Shown here in pieces: positions 47,629 to 57,014 of a DNA stretch of 64,000 nt. The DNA is from Planctomycetaceae bacterium (lineage in GTDB: Bacteria; Planctomycetota; Phycisphaerae; Phycisphaerales; SM1A02), in NCBI GenBank assembly GCA_002684855.1, contig NYWD01000069.1, positions 23,729-87,728 of the forward strand, given 5' to 3'. Below the pieces are notes generated by a model that saw only the letters and a list, made by a program, of their open reading frames with translations, made no database searches and had not been told where the DNA came from. The stretch's first letter is position 1, and each line of letters starts with the position of its first letter. Made by a program: the position numbers and the translations under genes.

Positions 47629-48213
47629 GTGAAGCATCGACCGCGAATCATCGGATCGAGGCGGAAGGGCCGGGGGATCGTCGCGACCCTCGTCGCGTCG
47701 ACGGCGGTGCTCGCCGGTTGCGTGACGGACTCGATCGAATCCACCACCGGCCGACCGCTCCCGCCCGATCCCCGCGAGGTTCCGCCGGCGTCGGCGGGAG
47801 ATCCCATCAACGCGATCTCGGTGTTGAAGTCGCAGCAGCCGATCGACACCACCGGGAACGGTTTCCCGAACCTGCTCGGCGTCGGCGTCTATCTCTTCGC
47901 GAGGCCCTATCCCATCCCGAGGTTCGCGACCGGGACGCTGGTCTTCGACCTCCACGAGCCGGGGGTCTTCGACGTGGTGCGGAACGCGGCCCCCCCCGCG
48001 ATCGCGACCTGGACGCTCGGTCCGCAGGAGATGGCCGCGGCGCAGGTCGACAACCTGATCGGGCCCGGCTACCAGATCTCCCTCGATCTCGGGACCATCG
48101 GACTGAGCGAACTGTCGGTGGACAGCGCGGACCTGGTGGTTCGATTCGTCCCGGCCGACGGAAGCGAGCCGGTGACCTCCTCGGTGCAGCGGGTTCCGTT
48201 CCGACTCTTCTGA
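47629..48213 (+). CDS. Lipoprotein of unknown function (candidate secretin-associated lipoprotein)
   Basis: GTG start 7 nt after the secretin stop; lipobox STAVLAGC. Confidence 0.65.
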   Translation: MKHRPRIIGSRRKGRGIVATLVASTAVLAGCVTDSIESTTGRPLPPDPREVPPASAGDPINAISVLKSQQPIDTTGNGFPNLLGVGVYLFARPYPIPRFATGTLVFDLHEPGVFDVVRNAAPPAIATWTLGPQEMAAAQVDNLIGPGYQISLDLGTIGLSELSVDSADLVVRFVPADGSEPVTSSVQRVPFRLF

Positions 48214-48239
48214 GCAGTCCGGCCCGTCGGCGTGGGGAA

Positions 48240-48283
48240 CGAGAAGCGGGAGACGCGACCGTGGTCGCGTCTCCCGCTTCTCG
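48240..48283. terminator. Perfect 21-nt-arm inverted repeat between the convergent lipoprotein gene and tRNA-Gln
   Basis: c-gagaagcgggagacgcgacc-gt-ggtcgcgtctcccgcttctc-g; no T-tract on either side. Confidence 0.6.
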
Positions 48284-48285
48284 AA

Positions 48286-48356
48286 CTGGGGATCCAAGAT
48301 TTGAACTTGGACTAACTGAACCAGAATCAGTCGTGCTACCGTTACACTAATCCCCA
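48286..48356 (-). tRNA. tRNA-Gln (anticodon CTG)
   Basis: Reverse complement TGGGGATTAGTGTAACGGTAGCACGACTGATTCTGGTTCAGTTAGTCCAAGTTCAAATCTTGGATCCCCAG folds as a cloverleaf: 7-bp acceptor, ACTGA-TTCTGGT-TCAGT anticodon arm, CCAAG-TTCAAAT-CTTGG T arm, G discriminator; CCA not encoded. Confidence 0.93.
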
Positions 48357-48488
48357 CTGGTCGGCCGGCGCCGGACGTGAGATTCTACACCCGGGTCCGT
48401 GTCGGTCAACCTCCACGGCGGCGACCTCGCTCCGGGCATCCGCGGAGCCCGGTCCCGGCCCTCACGACGTCGAACGCGAGTCCACGAC

Positions 48489-48962
48489 ATGTCGAATCAG
48501 GATTCGAAGACCGATCGCGTCCCGTCGCTTCGTCGACGGACGGGTCGGATCGCGTTGTTCCGCCTTCCGCCCCGGGCGGAAGTGCCGGCCGCGGATCCGG
48601 ACGCGCCCGGCCCGCTCGAGGCCGTGGTCCGGACGCCGGAGGAGACCAGCGTCGTGCGAGCATGGGGGGATCGGGCGATGTCGACCGTCCGCGACGCGAC
48701 GTGCGCCGGGCCCTTCCTCGCATGGTCGGTACCGGGAACGCTGGATTTCGAGCTCGTCGGAATTCTGGCCCGGATCGTCGAGCCGCTCCGGGACGCCGGT
48801 GTTCCCGTGCTGGCCGTCTCGACGTTCGACACCGACTGGATCCTGGTCGACGAGAAGCGCGGGTCCGCCGCGGAAGCGGCGTGGCGGTCGGCGGGGATCG
48901 AGATCCTCGAGGGAGATCCGCTCGATGCTTCGGTTCCGGACGGCGCGTCCGGGGATCGCTAG
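48489..48962 (+). CDS. ACT domain-containing protein
   Basis: WSVPGTLDFELVGILARIVEPLRDAGVPVLAVSTFDTDWILV resembles ACT_7-type sequences. Confidence 0.75.
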   Translation: MSNQDSKTDRVPSLRRRTGRIALFRLPPRAEVPAADPDAPGPLEAVVRTPEETSVVRAWGDRAMSTVRDATCAGPFLAWSVPGTLDFELVGILARIVEPLRDAGVPVLAVSTFDTDWILVDEKRGSAAEAAWRSAGIEILEGDPLDASVPDGASGDR

Positions 48963-49034
48963 GGCCCCGCCTCCGGTTCGATCAACGCCCGCCGGCGGGT
49001 CGGATCGTCCGCGACGGCCTGATACGCTGGCCTC

Positions 49035-50063
<1,029 letters not shown>

Positions 50064-50078
50064 CGGCGGACGACGCGA

Positions 50079-50999
50079 TCAGTTGCGCGGGTGGTGGCTC
50101 CGGACCACCTCGCGCAGCTGGGTTCGATCGACGTGGGTGTAGACCTGGGTGGTCCCGATGTCCGCGTGGCCGAGGAGGTCCTGCACCACGCGGAGATCCG
50201 CCCCCCCGATCAGCAGGTGGGTCGCGAAACTGTGTCGCAGCTTGTGCGGATGGACGTCCCGCATGCCCGCCACGTCGGCGTACTTCCGGACGATCTGCCA
50301 GACCGCGACCCGTTCGAGGGGTCGTCCGCTGAAGGAGAGCAGGAGATGGGCGAGGTCCCGGCCGTCGTCGAAGCGAAGCAGGTCGGGTCGGACCTCGGCG
50401 AGGTACTTCAGGGTCCATTTCACCGCGGGATCGCCGATCGGCACGACCCGCTGCTTCGAGCCCTTGCCGGTGACGGTGAGGCTCGCGAGCGTCTCGTGGA
50501 ATTCGTCGAGGCGGAGCGCCGTGACTTCGCTCGCCCGCAGGCCCGCCGCGTACATGAGTTCGAGCAGGGCCCGGTCCCGGACCCACAGTCGCCCGTGCTC
50601 GGGCGCCGGAGCCTCCACGAGCTTCCGCATCTGGATCGGACTGATCACGCCCGGAACCCGCTTCCAGCGGGTGGGTCGTTCGAGCAGGCGGGCCGGATCC
50701 CTGCGGATCCGCCCGTTCGCGCAGAGCCAGCGGAAGAAGACCCGCGCCGTCGCGAGATGCCGGGTGATGGTGGTGGGTTCGAATCCGCGGTCGCGGCTCA
50801 GGCCGCGGAGATGCTCGGCGAGATCGTTCGGTCCGACGTCGTCGACGGACTCGACGCCGTTGGATCGAAGGGTGCCGACGAGGTCGCCGAGATCCCGGCC
50901 GTACGCCTCGAGCGTCGCGGGCGCGAGGCCCGCTTCGATCCGGACGTAGGTGAGGAAGTCACGAACCGGTCGGTCGAAGCCGGAGCGAGTCGCCGTCAT
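50079..50999 (-). CDS. Tyrosine recombinase XerC/XerD
   Basis: YAAGLRASEVTALRLDEF, HKLRHSFATHLLIGGADLRVVQDLLGHADIGTTQVYTHVD. Confidence 0.93.
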   Translation of the reverse strand: MTATRSGFDRPVRDFLTYVRIEAGLAPATLEAYGRDLGDLVGTLRSNGVESVDDVGPNDLAEHLRGLSRDRGFEPTTITRHLATARVFFRWLCANGRIRRDPARLLERPTRWKRVPGVISPIQMRKLVEAPAPEHGRLWVRDRALLELMYAAGLRASEVTALRLDEFHETLASLTVTGKGSKQRVVPIGDPAVKWTLKYLAEVRPDLLRFDDGRDLAHLLLSFSGRPLERVAVWQIVRKYADVAGMRDVHPHKLRHSFATHLLIGGADLRVVQDLLGHADIGTTQVYTHVDRTQLREVVRSHHPRN

Positions 51000-51327
51000 G
51001 GGTGAGGATCACTGGAGCTGGATCGGCGGAGTGGGTGAACAGGACGCCCTGTTCCTCCTCCGTTCGAAGGCGGTGGTACATCAGGCATCCGGACGCGCCG
51101 TTGCCGAGACAGACGTCCATGGTCTCCGAGAGACGGGCGATGGAGAAGCGGGACTGGCATCGTTCGTCGTTGCGTTCGAAGTAAGGGCAGCAACGCCCCG
51201 GCGTCGGTTCCGCGACGAGCGTTCCGTCGTCCGTCGCCTCGCCGGAGGCGGGGCCGGACCGATGGGATCTCGGTCGGTGCAGTTCGGGATCGAACCGGAG
51301 CGTGTCGCTGCGGATTGAGGATTGCAT
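50959..51327 (-). CDS. Small Cys-rich hypothetical protein
   Basis: 122 aa with CCPYFERNDERCQSRFSIARLSETMDVCLGNGASGCLMYHRL; overlaps the xerC/D start by about 41 nt on the same strand. Confidence 0.5.
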   Translation of the reverse strand: MQSSIRSDTLRFDPELHRPRSHRSGPASGEATDDGTLVAEPTPGRCCPYFERNDERCQSRFSIARLSETMDVCLGNGASGCLMYHRLRTEEEQGVLFTHSADPAPVILTHDGDSLRLRPTGS

Positions 51328-51728
51328 GCGAGGCGATCCTTCGCCGGAAGGCGGGCCCGGGGGTGCCGGACCCGGAAAGACGAATTCGGCGGCTGCTCGC
51401 GATCCGTGCGAGTCCTTCCGACCATCGTCCGAGTCATCGGAACAACCGTCGAGTTCCGGCCAGATTCAGTCCGGAGCGCCCCGCATCCCCCCTCGCGGAC
51501 GGGAACGACGCGTCGACGTCGGCGATCCAGGTGATCCGGCGATCGAAAACGAGCCGCCCGCCACGCGGGGGGCGTCGGGTCTCGTGCCACCATTCGGTTC
51601 GATCCCTGCCCGGGGCGGTCGGCACCTTCGGCCTGCAGGCTCGGGATGCGGCGCAGGATTCGCCGCGAGGGCGTCCGGCGAGGGATCCCGATCGCCGTTG
51701 AGGGCACTCCAGCGAGGTTTCCCGGGCG

Positions 51729-51743
51729 GGCACGGTGGTTGCA
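51729..51743 (+). promoter_or_regulatory. Sigma-54 type (-24/-12) promoter element
   Basis: GGCACG-GTGG-TTGCA; GG and GC dinucleotides 12 nt apart; near-consensus to TGGCACG-N4-TTGCW except the leading T. Lies 38 nt upstream of ATG 51781. Confidence 0.7.
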
Positions 51744-51780
51744 TGGGTTGGGGACAACCGCTTTCGGCAAGGAGTGCCCC

Positions 51781-52095
51781 ATGCGGATCGAACGACCTCG
51801 AGCGACCGGAGAGGATCTCCGGCCCCGCTCGCGACAATCCGAAGCCTCGTCCGCACCGATCGGAATCCATTCCGACTCGGCAATCGATGCGCGACTCCTG
51901 CAGATGCTGCGCCGGGCGACGGATGCGCGAACGGGCGGCGACGGGCCGGGGGCGGAGGTCCTCCGCCTTGCCGGACTCGCGGCGGCGGTTCACCGCGGTC
52001 TCGTCAATGCCGGAACCGATGGCGCGACGGTTGCTTCATCCGAAGTCGACGTGACCGCCACCATCGGCGGCCACGTCCTGGAGACGCCTCGATGA
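51781..52095 (+). CDS. Small hypothetical protein, first gene of the flagellar rod gene set
   Basis: ATG with aggag RBS just downstream of the sigma-54 element; stop overlaps the flgF start. Confidence 0.6.
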   Translation: MRIERPRATGEDLRPRSRQSEASSAPIGIHSDSAIDARLLQMLRRATDARTGGDGPGAEVLRLAGLAAAVHRGLVNAGTDGATVASSEVDVTATIGGHVLETPR

Positions 52096-52844
52096 ACTAC
52101 GGACTCTGGATGTCGGCGGCCGGGCTCTCGACCGAGATGCATCGGCAGGACGTGATCTCCAACAACCTCGCCAACGCGCAGACCGCCGGTTTCAAGGCGG
52201 ACCACACCTACACCCGGGAGCGTCCGGTCGCCCGGGAGGAACTGGGCGCCGACGTCCCCGCCCAGCTGCTGCTGGAGCGACTCGGCGGCGGCGTCCTGGC
52301 GGAGCCGACCTGGACGAACTTCGGCCAGGCGGGTTTCACCGCGGGGGGCGATCTCGATCTCGCGATCAGCGGATCGGGGTTCTTCGTCGTCCGTGACGGC
52401 GACGGCGAGGCCTTCACCCGTGACGGGGCGTTCAACCGTGGCGTTCGCGGCGAGCTCGTCGACGGCGACGGCCGCCCGGTGATGTCCGTCCGAGACCGCC
52501 CGATCCGTCTTCCGGAGACCGGAGAGATCTCGATCGGCGAGGACGGTTCGATCGTCGTCGACGGCGAGTCGGTCGATCGCGTCCGGATCGCCGGACCCGA
52601 TGCCGACCGTCTTCGCAAGGACGGTGACAACCTCTATCGATACACCGGCGTCGGAAAGGTCCCCGACGCGGGGCCCGACGTCTTCGTCAAGCAGGGATGG
52701 ATCGAGGATTCGGGCGTCGACCCGATTCGCAGCATGACCGATCTCGTGGCGTCCAGCCGCGCCGTCCAGGCTTCCGCCCGCTTCATCGACCTCCACGATC
52801 GAATGATGGAACTCGCCGTGAACCGCCTCGGTGCGGTCGCCTGA
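52092..52844 (+). CDS. flgF: Flagellar basal-body rod protein FlgF
   Basis: MNYGLWMSAAGLSTEMHRQDVISNNLANAQTAGFKAD; DLAISGSGFFVVRDGDGEAFTRDGAF; C-terminal rod motif. Confidence 0.85.
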   Translation: MNYGLWMSAAGLSTEMHRQDVISNNLANAQTAGFKADHTYTRERPVAREELGADVPAQLLLERLGGGVLAEPTWTNFGQAGFTAGGDLDLAISGSGFFVVRDGDGEAFTRDGAFNRGVRGELVDGDGRPVMSVRDRPIRLPETGEISIGEDGSIVVDGESVDRVRIAGPDADRLRKDGDNLYRYTGVGKVPDAGPDVFVKQGWIEDSGVDPIRSMTDLVASSRAVQASARFIDLHDRMMELAVNRLGAVA

Positions 52845-52884
52845 TCCCGAACCCCGAACGATCACGCACTCTGGAACCACGACC

Positions 52885-53691
52885 ATGAGCAGCCTCGCAC
52901 TCAACACCTCGGCCAGCGGCATGTCCGCCCTCAACACCCAGCTGGACATCACCGCCAACAATCTCGCGAACGCCAACACCACGGCCTTCAAGTCGAGCCG
53001 GGCCAACTTCCAGGATCTCTACTACATCGAGAAGAAGCAGCCCGGTGTCGAGAACCAGGTCGCCGACTCGACCAGTCCCATCGGTCTCTTCGTCGGACTC
53101 GGCGTCGAGGTCGCCGGAACCCAGCTCGACTTCGAGCAGGGTCCCGCGATCGCCACCGGGCGTCCGCTCGACATCATGATCGAGGGCAAGGGCTTCCTGC
53201 AGATCGACGTGGGGGACATCGGCGAGGGGCTCGCCTACACCCGCGACGGAGCGCTGCTGGTCGACGAGGAGGGCAGCCTGGTCCTCGCCAACAACACCGG
53301 CTACCGGGTCGAAGGCGGGATCGTGATCCCCCCCGAAGCCGGCGCCGTCACGATCGGCACCGACGGCAGCGTCTACTACCAGGACCCGAACCAGGTCGAT
53401 CCGGTGCTCGCGGGGCAGATCGAACTCGCGTACTTCCAGAACGACGCCGGACTCCAGGCGATCGGGCAGAACCTCTTCCTCGAGACCTACGCCTCCGGCG
53501 CGGTGCAGACCGGGGATCCCTCCACCGACGGTCTCGGCGGCATCAAGTCCGGCTACCTCGAGGGTTCGAACGTCGATCCGGTGACCGAGCTGGTCGACCT
53601 GATCCGGACCCAGCGCACGTTCGAGATGAACAGCCAGGCGCTGCAGGCCGCGGACGAGACCCTGCGAACCGTCGTGAACATCGCCAACTGA
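52885..53691 (+). CDS. flgG: Flagellar distal rod protein FlgG
   Basis: ALNTSASGMSALNTQLDITANNLANANTTAFKSSRANFQDLYY; SGYLEGSNVDPVTELVDLIRTQRTFEMNSQALQAADETLRTV. Confidence 0.95.
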   Translation: MSSLALNTSASGMSALNTQLDITANNLANANTTAFKSSRANFQDLYYIEKKQPGVENQVADSTSPIGLFVGLGVEVAGTQLDFEQGPAIATGRPLDIMIEGKGFLQIDVGDIGEGLAYTRDGALLVDEEGSLVLANNTGYRVEGGIVIPPEAGAVTIGTDGSVYYQDPNQVDPVLAGQIELAYFQNDAGLQAIGQNLFLETYASGAVQTGDPSTDGLGGIKSGYLEGSNVDPVTELVDLIRTQRTFEMNSQALQAADETLRTVVNIAN

Positions 53692-53733
53692 TCCGGCATC
53701 GCCCGTGCCCTCCACCACGTCGGAGACGTCTTC

Positions 53734-54789
53734 ATGAAACGCCTCATCACCGCCATCGCGACCTGCATGCTCCTCCTCGCCTCCGCCGAGGCGGACGTGA
53801 TCCGGCTCCGCGACTCCGTCCGTCGGACGACCACCGAGCGGCCGGTCCTGCTTCGCGACATCGCGATCCTCGAAGGCCCCGCGGCGGATCGGTTCGGCGA
53901 TCTCGAGATCCGATCCGCGGTCGTCGGCGACGTGATGCGGATCCGCGTCGACGAGGTGCGCGAGCTGCTCGACGAGGCGGGTGCGTACTGGGGGGAGCTC
54001 TCGCTCGAAGGCGGCATCACCCGCGTCCGCCCGCCCGCTCGAGGCGCCGCCGCCCCGATCGGGCCGGTCGAGGCCGCTGGTCGTCCGACCTCCGGCGTCG
54101 CGGAGGCGGAATCCAACGCGGCGGGACTTCGGTCCCCCTTCGAGCTGCTGGACCGGGGCGGCGTGATCGCGGTCATGGCGGCGGAAGTCATCGAGGCCTG
54201 GGGCCAGCAGAGCGATTCGGTGCGACTGGGAGTCGACCGGAGTCGGCTCGCGAAGGCCGTCGAGGGCCTCGAGACCGCGGAAGTCGCGGTGCAGGGCAAT
54301 CTCCGAGGGGATCGGTTCCAGCTTCGCGTCGGCGGTCGTCGTTCGGACGGGCGAGCTCCGCGGGCCAGGTTGATCCCGGTCGACGTCCGCGTGATCGAGA
54401 TGGTTCCGGTCGCCCGTCGCCCCCTTCGATCGGGTCGGCGTCTCGACGCATCGGACTTCACGCTCGAACCGCGTCCGATCCCGCCCTCGGTGGTGGCGCT
54501 CGACCTGGAGTCGCTCGAGGATCGGCACCTGCAGTCCGATCTTCCCGCGGGGCGGTCGCTCTCGGCCACGCATCTCCGGCCCGAGATCGTGATCGAGCGG
54601 AAGGACGACGTCCTCGTGATGGCCGACGACGGCCACGTCAGCATCCACGTCCGCGGCATCGCGATCGAGAAGGGACGCGTCGGCGACAGGATCCACTGCC
54701 GGCTCCGGACCAGCGATCCGCGGGACCGCACCACCTGGTTCGCCGTCGAAGTGGTCGGCCCCGGACGCGTCCGACTCCCCCGCGACTGA
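53734..54789 (+). CDS. flgA: Flagellar P-ring assembly chaperone FlgA
   Basis: SAF-like region RRPLRSGRRLDASDFTLEPRPIP...GRSLSATHLRPEIVIERKDDVLVMADDGHVSIHVRGIAIEKGRVGDRI. Confidence 0.88.
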   Translation: MKRLITAIATCMLLLASAEADVIRLRDSVRRTTTERPVLLRDIAILEGPAADRFGDLEIRSAVVGDVMRIRVDEVRELLDEAGAYWGELSLEGGITRVRPPARGAAAPIGPVEAAGRPTSGVAEAESNAAGLRSPFELLDRGGVIAVMAAEVIEAWGQQSDSVRLGVDRSRLAKAVEGLETAEVAVQGNLRGDRFQLRVGGRRSDGRAPRARLIPVDVRVIEMVPVARRPLRSGRRLDASDFTLEPRPIPPSVVALDLESLEDRHLQSDLPAGRSLSATHLRPEIVIERKDDVLVMADDGHVSIHVRGIAIEKGRVGDRIHCRLRTSDPRDRTTWFAVEVVGPGRVRLPRD

Positions 54790-54840
54790 ATCATCCCCGC
54801 GATCGCGACACGCCGATCGCCGTTCCCTGAAAGGCCCTTC

Positions 54841-55578
54841 ATGAATCACCGACACCGAATCGTTCGACGAGGACTCCTCGGCATCGCGCTGGTCATCACC
54901 GCCGGACTCGCGAGCCCTGCGCCCGCCGATGCGCGGGACGCGTCCCCGGTCATCCTGCCCGGTCGGGCGAACGAGTCGGTGCGTCCCGTGCCGGCTCGAT
55001 TCCACATGTACGGAACGATCCGCGCCGGTGACACGCGGTTCGGAACCGTCTCGCTGATGCCCGCGGCCCGCGAGTGGCGCGAGGAGGACCTCATCCAGAT
55101 CGTGGTGATCGAGAAGAGTCGATCCAAGATCGACCAGAAGCGGGAGCTCGAGACCGAAGGCGTGGCCAAGGCCGAGGTCGGGGAGTTCTCCAACTTCAGT
55201 CTCGGTGCGTTCACCTTCAGTCCGACCACCGGCGATTCGCTGCCCGGGGTCGAGATCGGGGCGGAGAAGGAGTTCGAGGGCGAGGGTCGATACCAGCGAC
55301 AGGACGAGATGACCGATCGGATCACCGCCCGGATCGTCGAGGTGAAGCCCAACGGAAACCTCGTCCTCGAGGCGAGGGTGGTGCGGAACTGGAGCGGCGA
55401 TCGCACCGAGATCCGCCTGACCGGGAGCACCCGGTCGGACTGGATCACCCCCGACGGGACCGTGACCTCGAACCAGCTCTACGACCTCGCGGTCGACAAG
55501 GTCCACACCGGCGCGGTCGAGCGTTCCACCCAGCGGGGCTTCATCGCCGAGGCGCTCGACTTCCTCTTCGCGTTCTGA
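54841..55578 (+). CDS. flgH: Flagellar L-ring protein FlgH
   Basis: DLIQIVVIEKSRSKIDQKRELETEG...NGNLVLEARVVRNWSGDRTEIRLTGSTRSDWITPDGTVTSNQLYDLAV. Confidence 0.88.
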   Translation: MNHRHRIVRRGLLGIALVITAGLASPAPADARDASPVILPGRANESVRPVPARFHMYGTIRAGDTRFGTVSLMPAAREWREEDLIQIVVIEKSRSKIDQKRELETEGVAKAEVGEFSNFSLGAFTFSPTTGDSLPGVEIGAEKEFEGEGRYQRQDEMTDRITARIVEVKPNGNLVLEARVVRNWSGDRTEIRLTGSTRSDWITPDGTVTSNQLYDLAVDKVHTGAVERSTQRGFIAEALDFLFAF

Positions 55579-55603
55579 ATCGCGTGCTTGGTCCCGACGG
55601 GTC

Positions 55604-55894
55604 TCAGGCCGCGACGTGCCCGCACTCGGCGCACGGGCCGCCGGTCGATTCGCGTCGGTCGTACCCGCACGCCGGGCACTCCCAGGGCAGATTCCGGTCG
55701 GCCCGAAGGGCGGACCGCCAGATCACCACGAACACCCCGAGCAGGAGGATGTCGAGGACGATGTAGACGATCGTCGCGCCGATCCCGACGCCCGGCTCCT
55801 GGGAGGCCGCGAGCCCGAAGAGACCGAATCCGAGGCAGGGGAGCAGCATCAGGGTGGCGACGGTCGCGGCCAGGACGCGGAAGGGCCTGCTCAA
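55604..55894 (-). CDS. Small membrane protein with C-terminal zinc ribbon
   Basis: Two TM segments then WECPACGYDRRESTGGPCAECGHVAA. Confidence 0.7.
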   Translation of the reverse strand: MSRPFRVLAATVATLMLLPCLGFGLFGLAASQEPGVGIGATIVYIVLDILLLGVFVVIWRSALRADRNLPWECPACGYDRRESTGGPCAECGHVAA

Positions 55895-56967
55895 CGCAGT
55901 TCCAGCGAACGGGGGAAGAATCCGAGTCCCGCCGCCTCCTTGGCCATCGCGAGCGTCTGCTCGGTGAGGGCGTTTGCGCGGGCCGTGCCCGACTCGAGGA
56001 CGTCGATCACGTAGGCGTCGTCACCCTCGTACTTCGCGCGGCGTTCCCGCATCGGTTCGAGCAGTTCGTTGATCGCGGCCCCGAGTTCCTGCTTGATGTG
56101 GCCGTCGCCGATGTCGGCGCCGCGTGCGTAGAGGTCCTTGAGCTCGGCGACGCGTTCCGCGTCGGGAATGAAGATCTCGCAGTACTGCATCAGGACGTTG
56201 TCCGGATCGCCGGGATCGGTGGGGCTCTGGCGGCCGGTGAAGATCTTGTTGATCTTCTTCTGGACCTGCTTGGCGGTGTCGGAGATGTAGACCGCGTTGT
56301 TGAGCGACTTGCTCATCTTGTTCTCGCCGTCGATCCCGACGAGCCGGCCCACCTTTCCGACGTCCGCCCGGGGGATCGGGAAGACGCCACCCTCCGCGAC
56401 GTGCTCGTCGTCCTCCGCCTTGTCGTGCACGCCGCAGTACATCTGGTTGAAGCGGCGGGCGACCTCGCGGGTGAGTTCGAGGTGGGCGACCTGGTCCTCT
56501 CCGACCGGCACGCCGACCGGGCGGAAGGCGAGGATGTCCGCGGTCTGGCCGACCGCGTAGAGCGGGAACCCGAAGCTGTAGGTCTCGCCGAGGTTCTTGA
56601 CCTTGATCTCGTCCTTCAGGGTCGGATTACGCATCACCCGGTTGTAGGGGAGGAGCATCGCGAAGAGGAAGGTCAGTTCCGCGATCGCGGGGACCTCGCT
56701 CTGGAGGAAGATCGAGGCGCCTTCGGGATCGATTCCCATCGCCAGCAGGTCGCGGACGATCTCCAGGGTGTCCTCCCGGATCGCGTCCGGCTGGTCCGCA
56801 CGGGTCGTGAACGCGTGGATGTTCGCGAGGATGAAGAAGCAGTCGTGGGTGCGCTGCAGCTCGACCCGCCGCTTCACCGAGCCCACCCAGTGGCCGAGGT
56901 GGAGTTTGCCGGTGGGGGTGTCGCCGGTGAGGATCCGGGCACGATCGGTCGGGGGGGCTTCGCTCAT
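55891..56967 (-). CDS. trpS: Tryptophan--tRNA ligase
   Basis: TGDTPTGKLHLGHWVGSVK (HIGH-like) and GENKMSKSLNN (KMSKS); start trimmed from the 480-aa ORF. Confidence 0.95.
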   Translation of the reverse strand: MSEAPPTDRARILTGDTPTGKLHLGHWVGSVKRRVELQRTHDCFFILANIHAFTTRADQPDAIREDTLEIVRDLLAMGIDPEGASIFLQSEVPAIAELTFLFAMLLPYNRVMRNPTLKDEIKVKNLGETYSFGFPLYAVGQTADILAFRPVGVPVGEDQVAHLELTREVARRFNQMYCGVHDKAEDDEHVAEGGVFPIPRADVGKVGRLVGIDGENKMSKSLNNAVYISDTAKQVQKKINKIFTGRQSPTDPGDPDNVLMQYCEIFIPDAERVAELKDLYARGADIGDGHIKQELGAAINELLEPMRERRAKYEGDDAYVIDVLESGTARANALTEQTLAMAKEAAGLGFFPRSLELR

Positions 56968-57014
56968 GGAGACCGGAGTATAGGGGGGCGCGCGACCGAC
57001 CTCGGACGCGACGG

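Noticed and set aside
42288-47852. 1,854-aa minus-strand ORF antisense to the secretin C-terminal half
   Set aside because: Same compositional artefact; covers the unmistakable secretin domain on the plus strand.
50079-51327. Integron or mobile element around the Xer-type recombinase and nearby tRNA
   Set aside because: The recombinase looks like housekeeping XerC/D, no attC-like arrays or terminal repeats were seen, and the tRNA-Gln is intact with no obvious flanking direct repeat.
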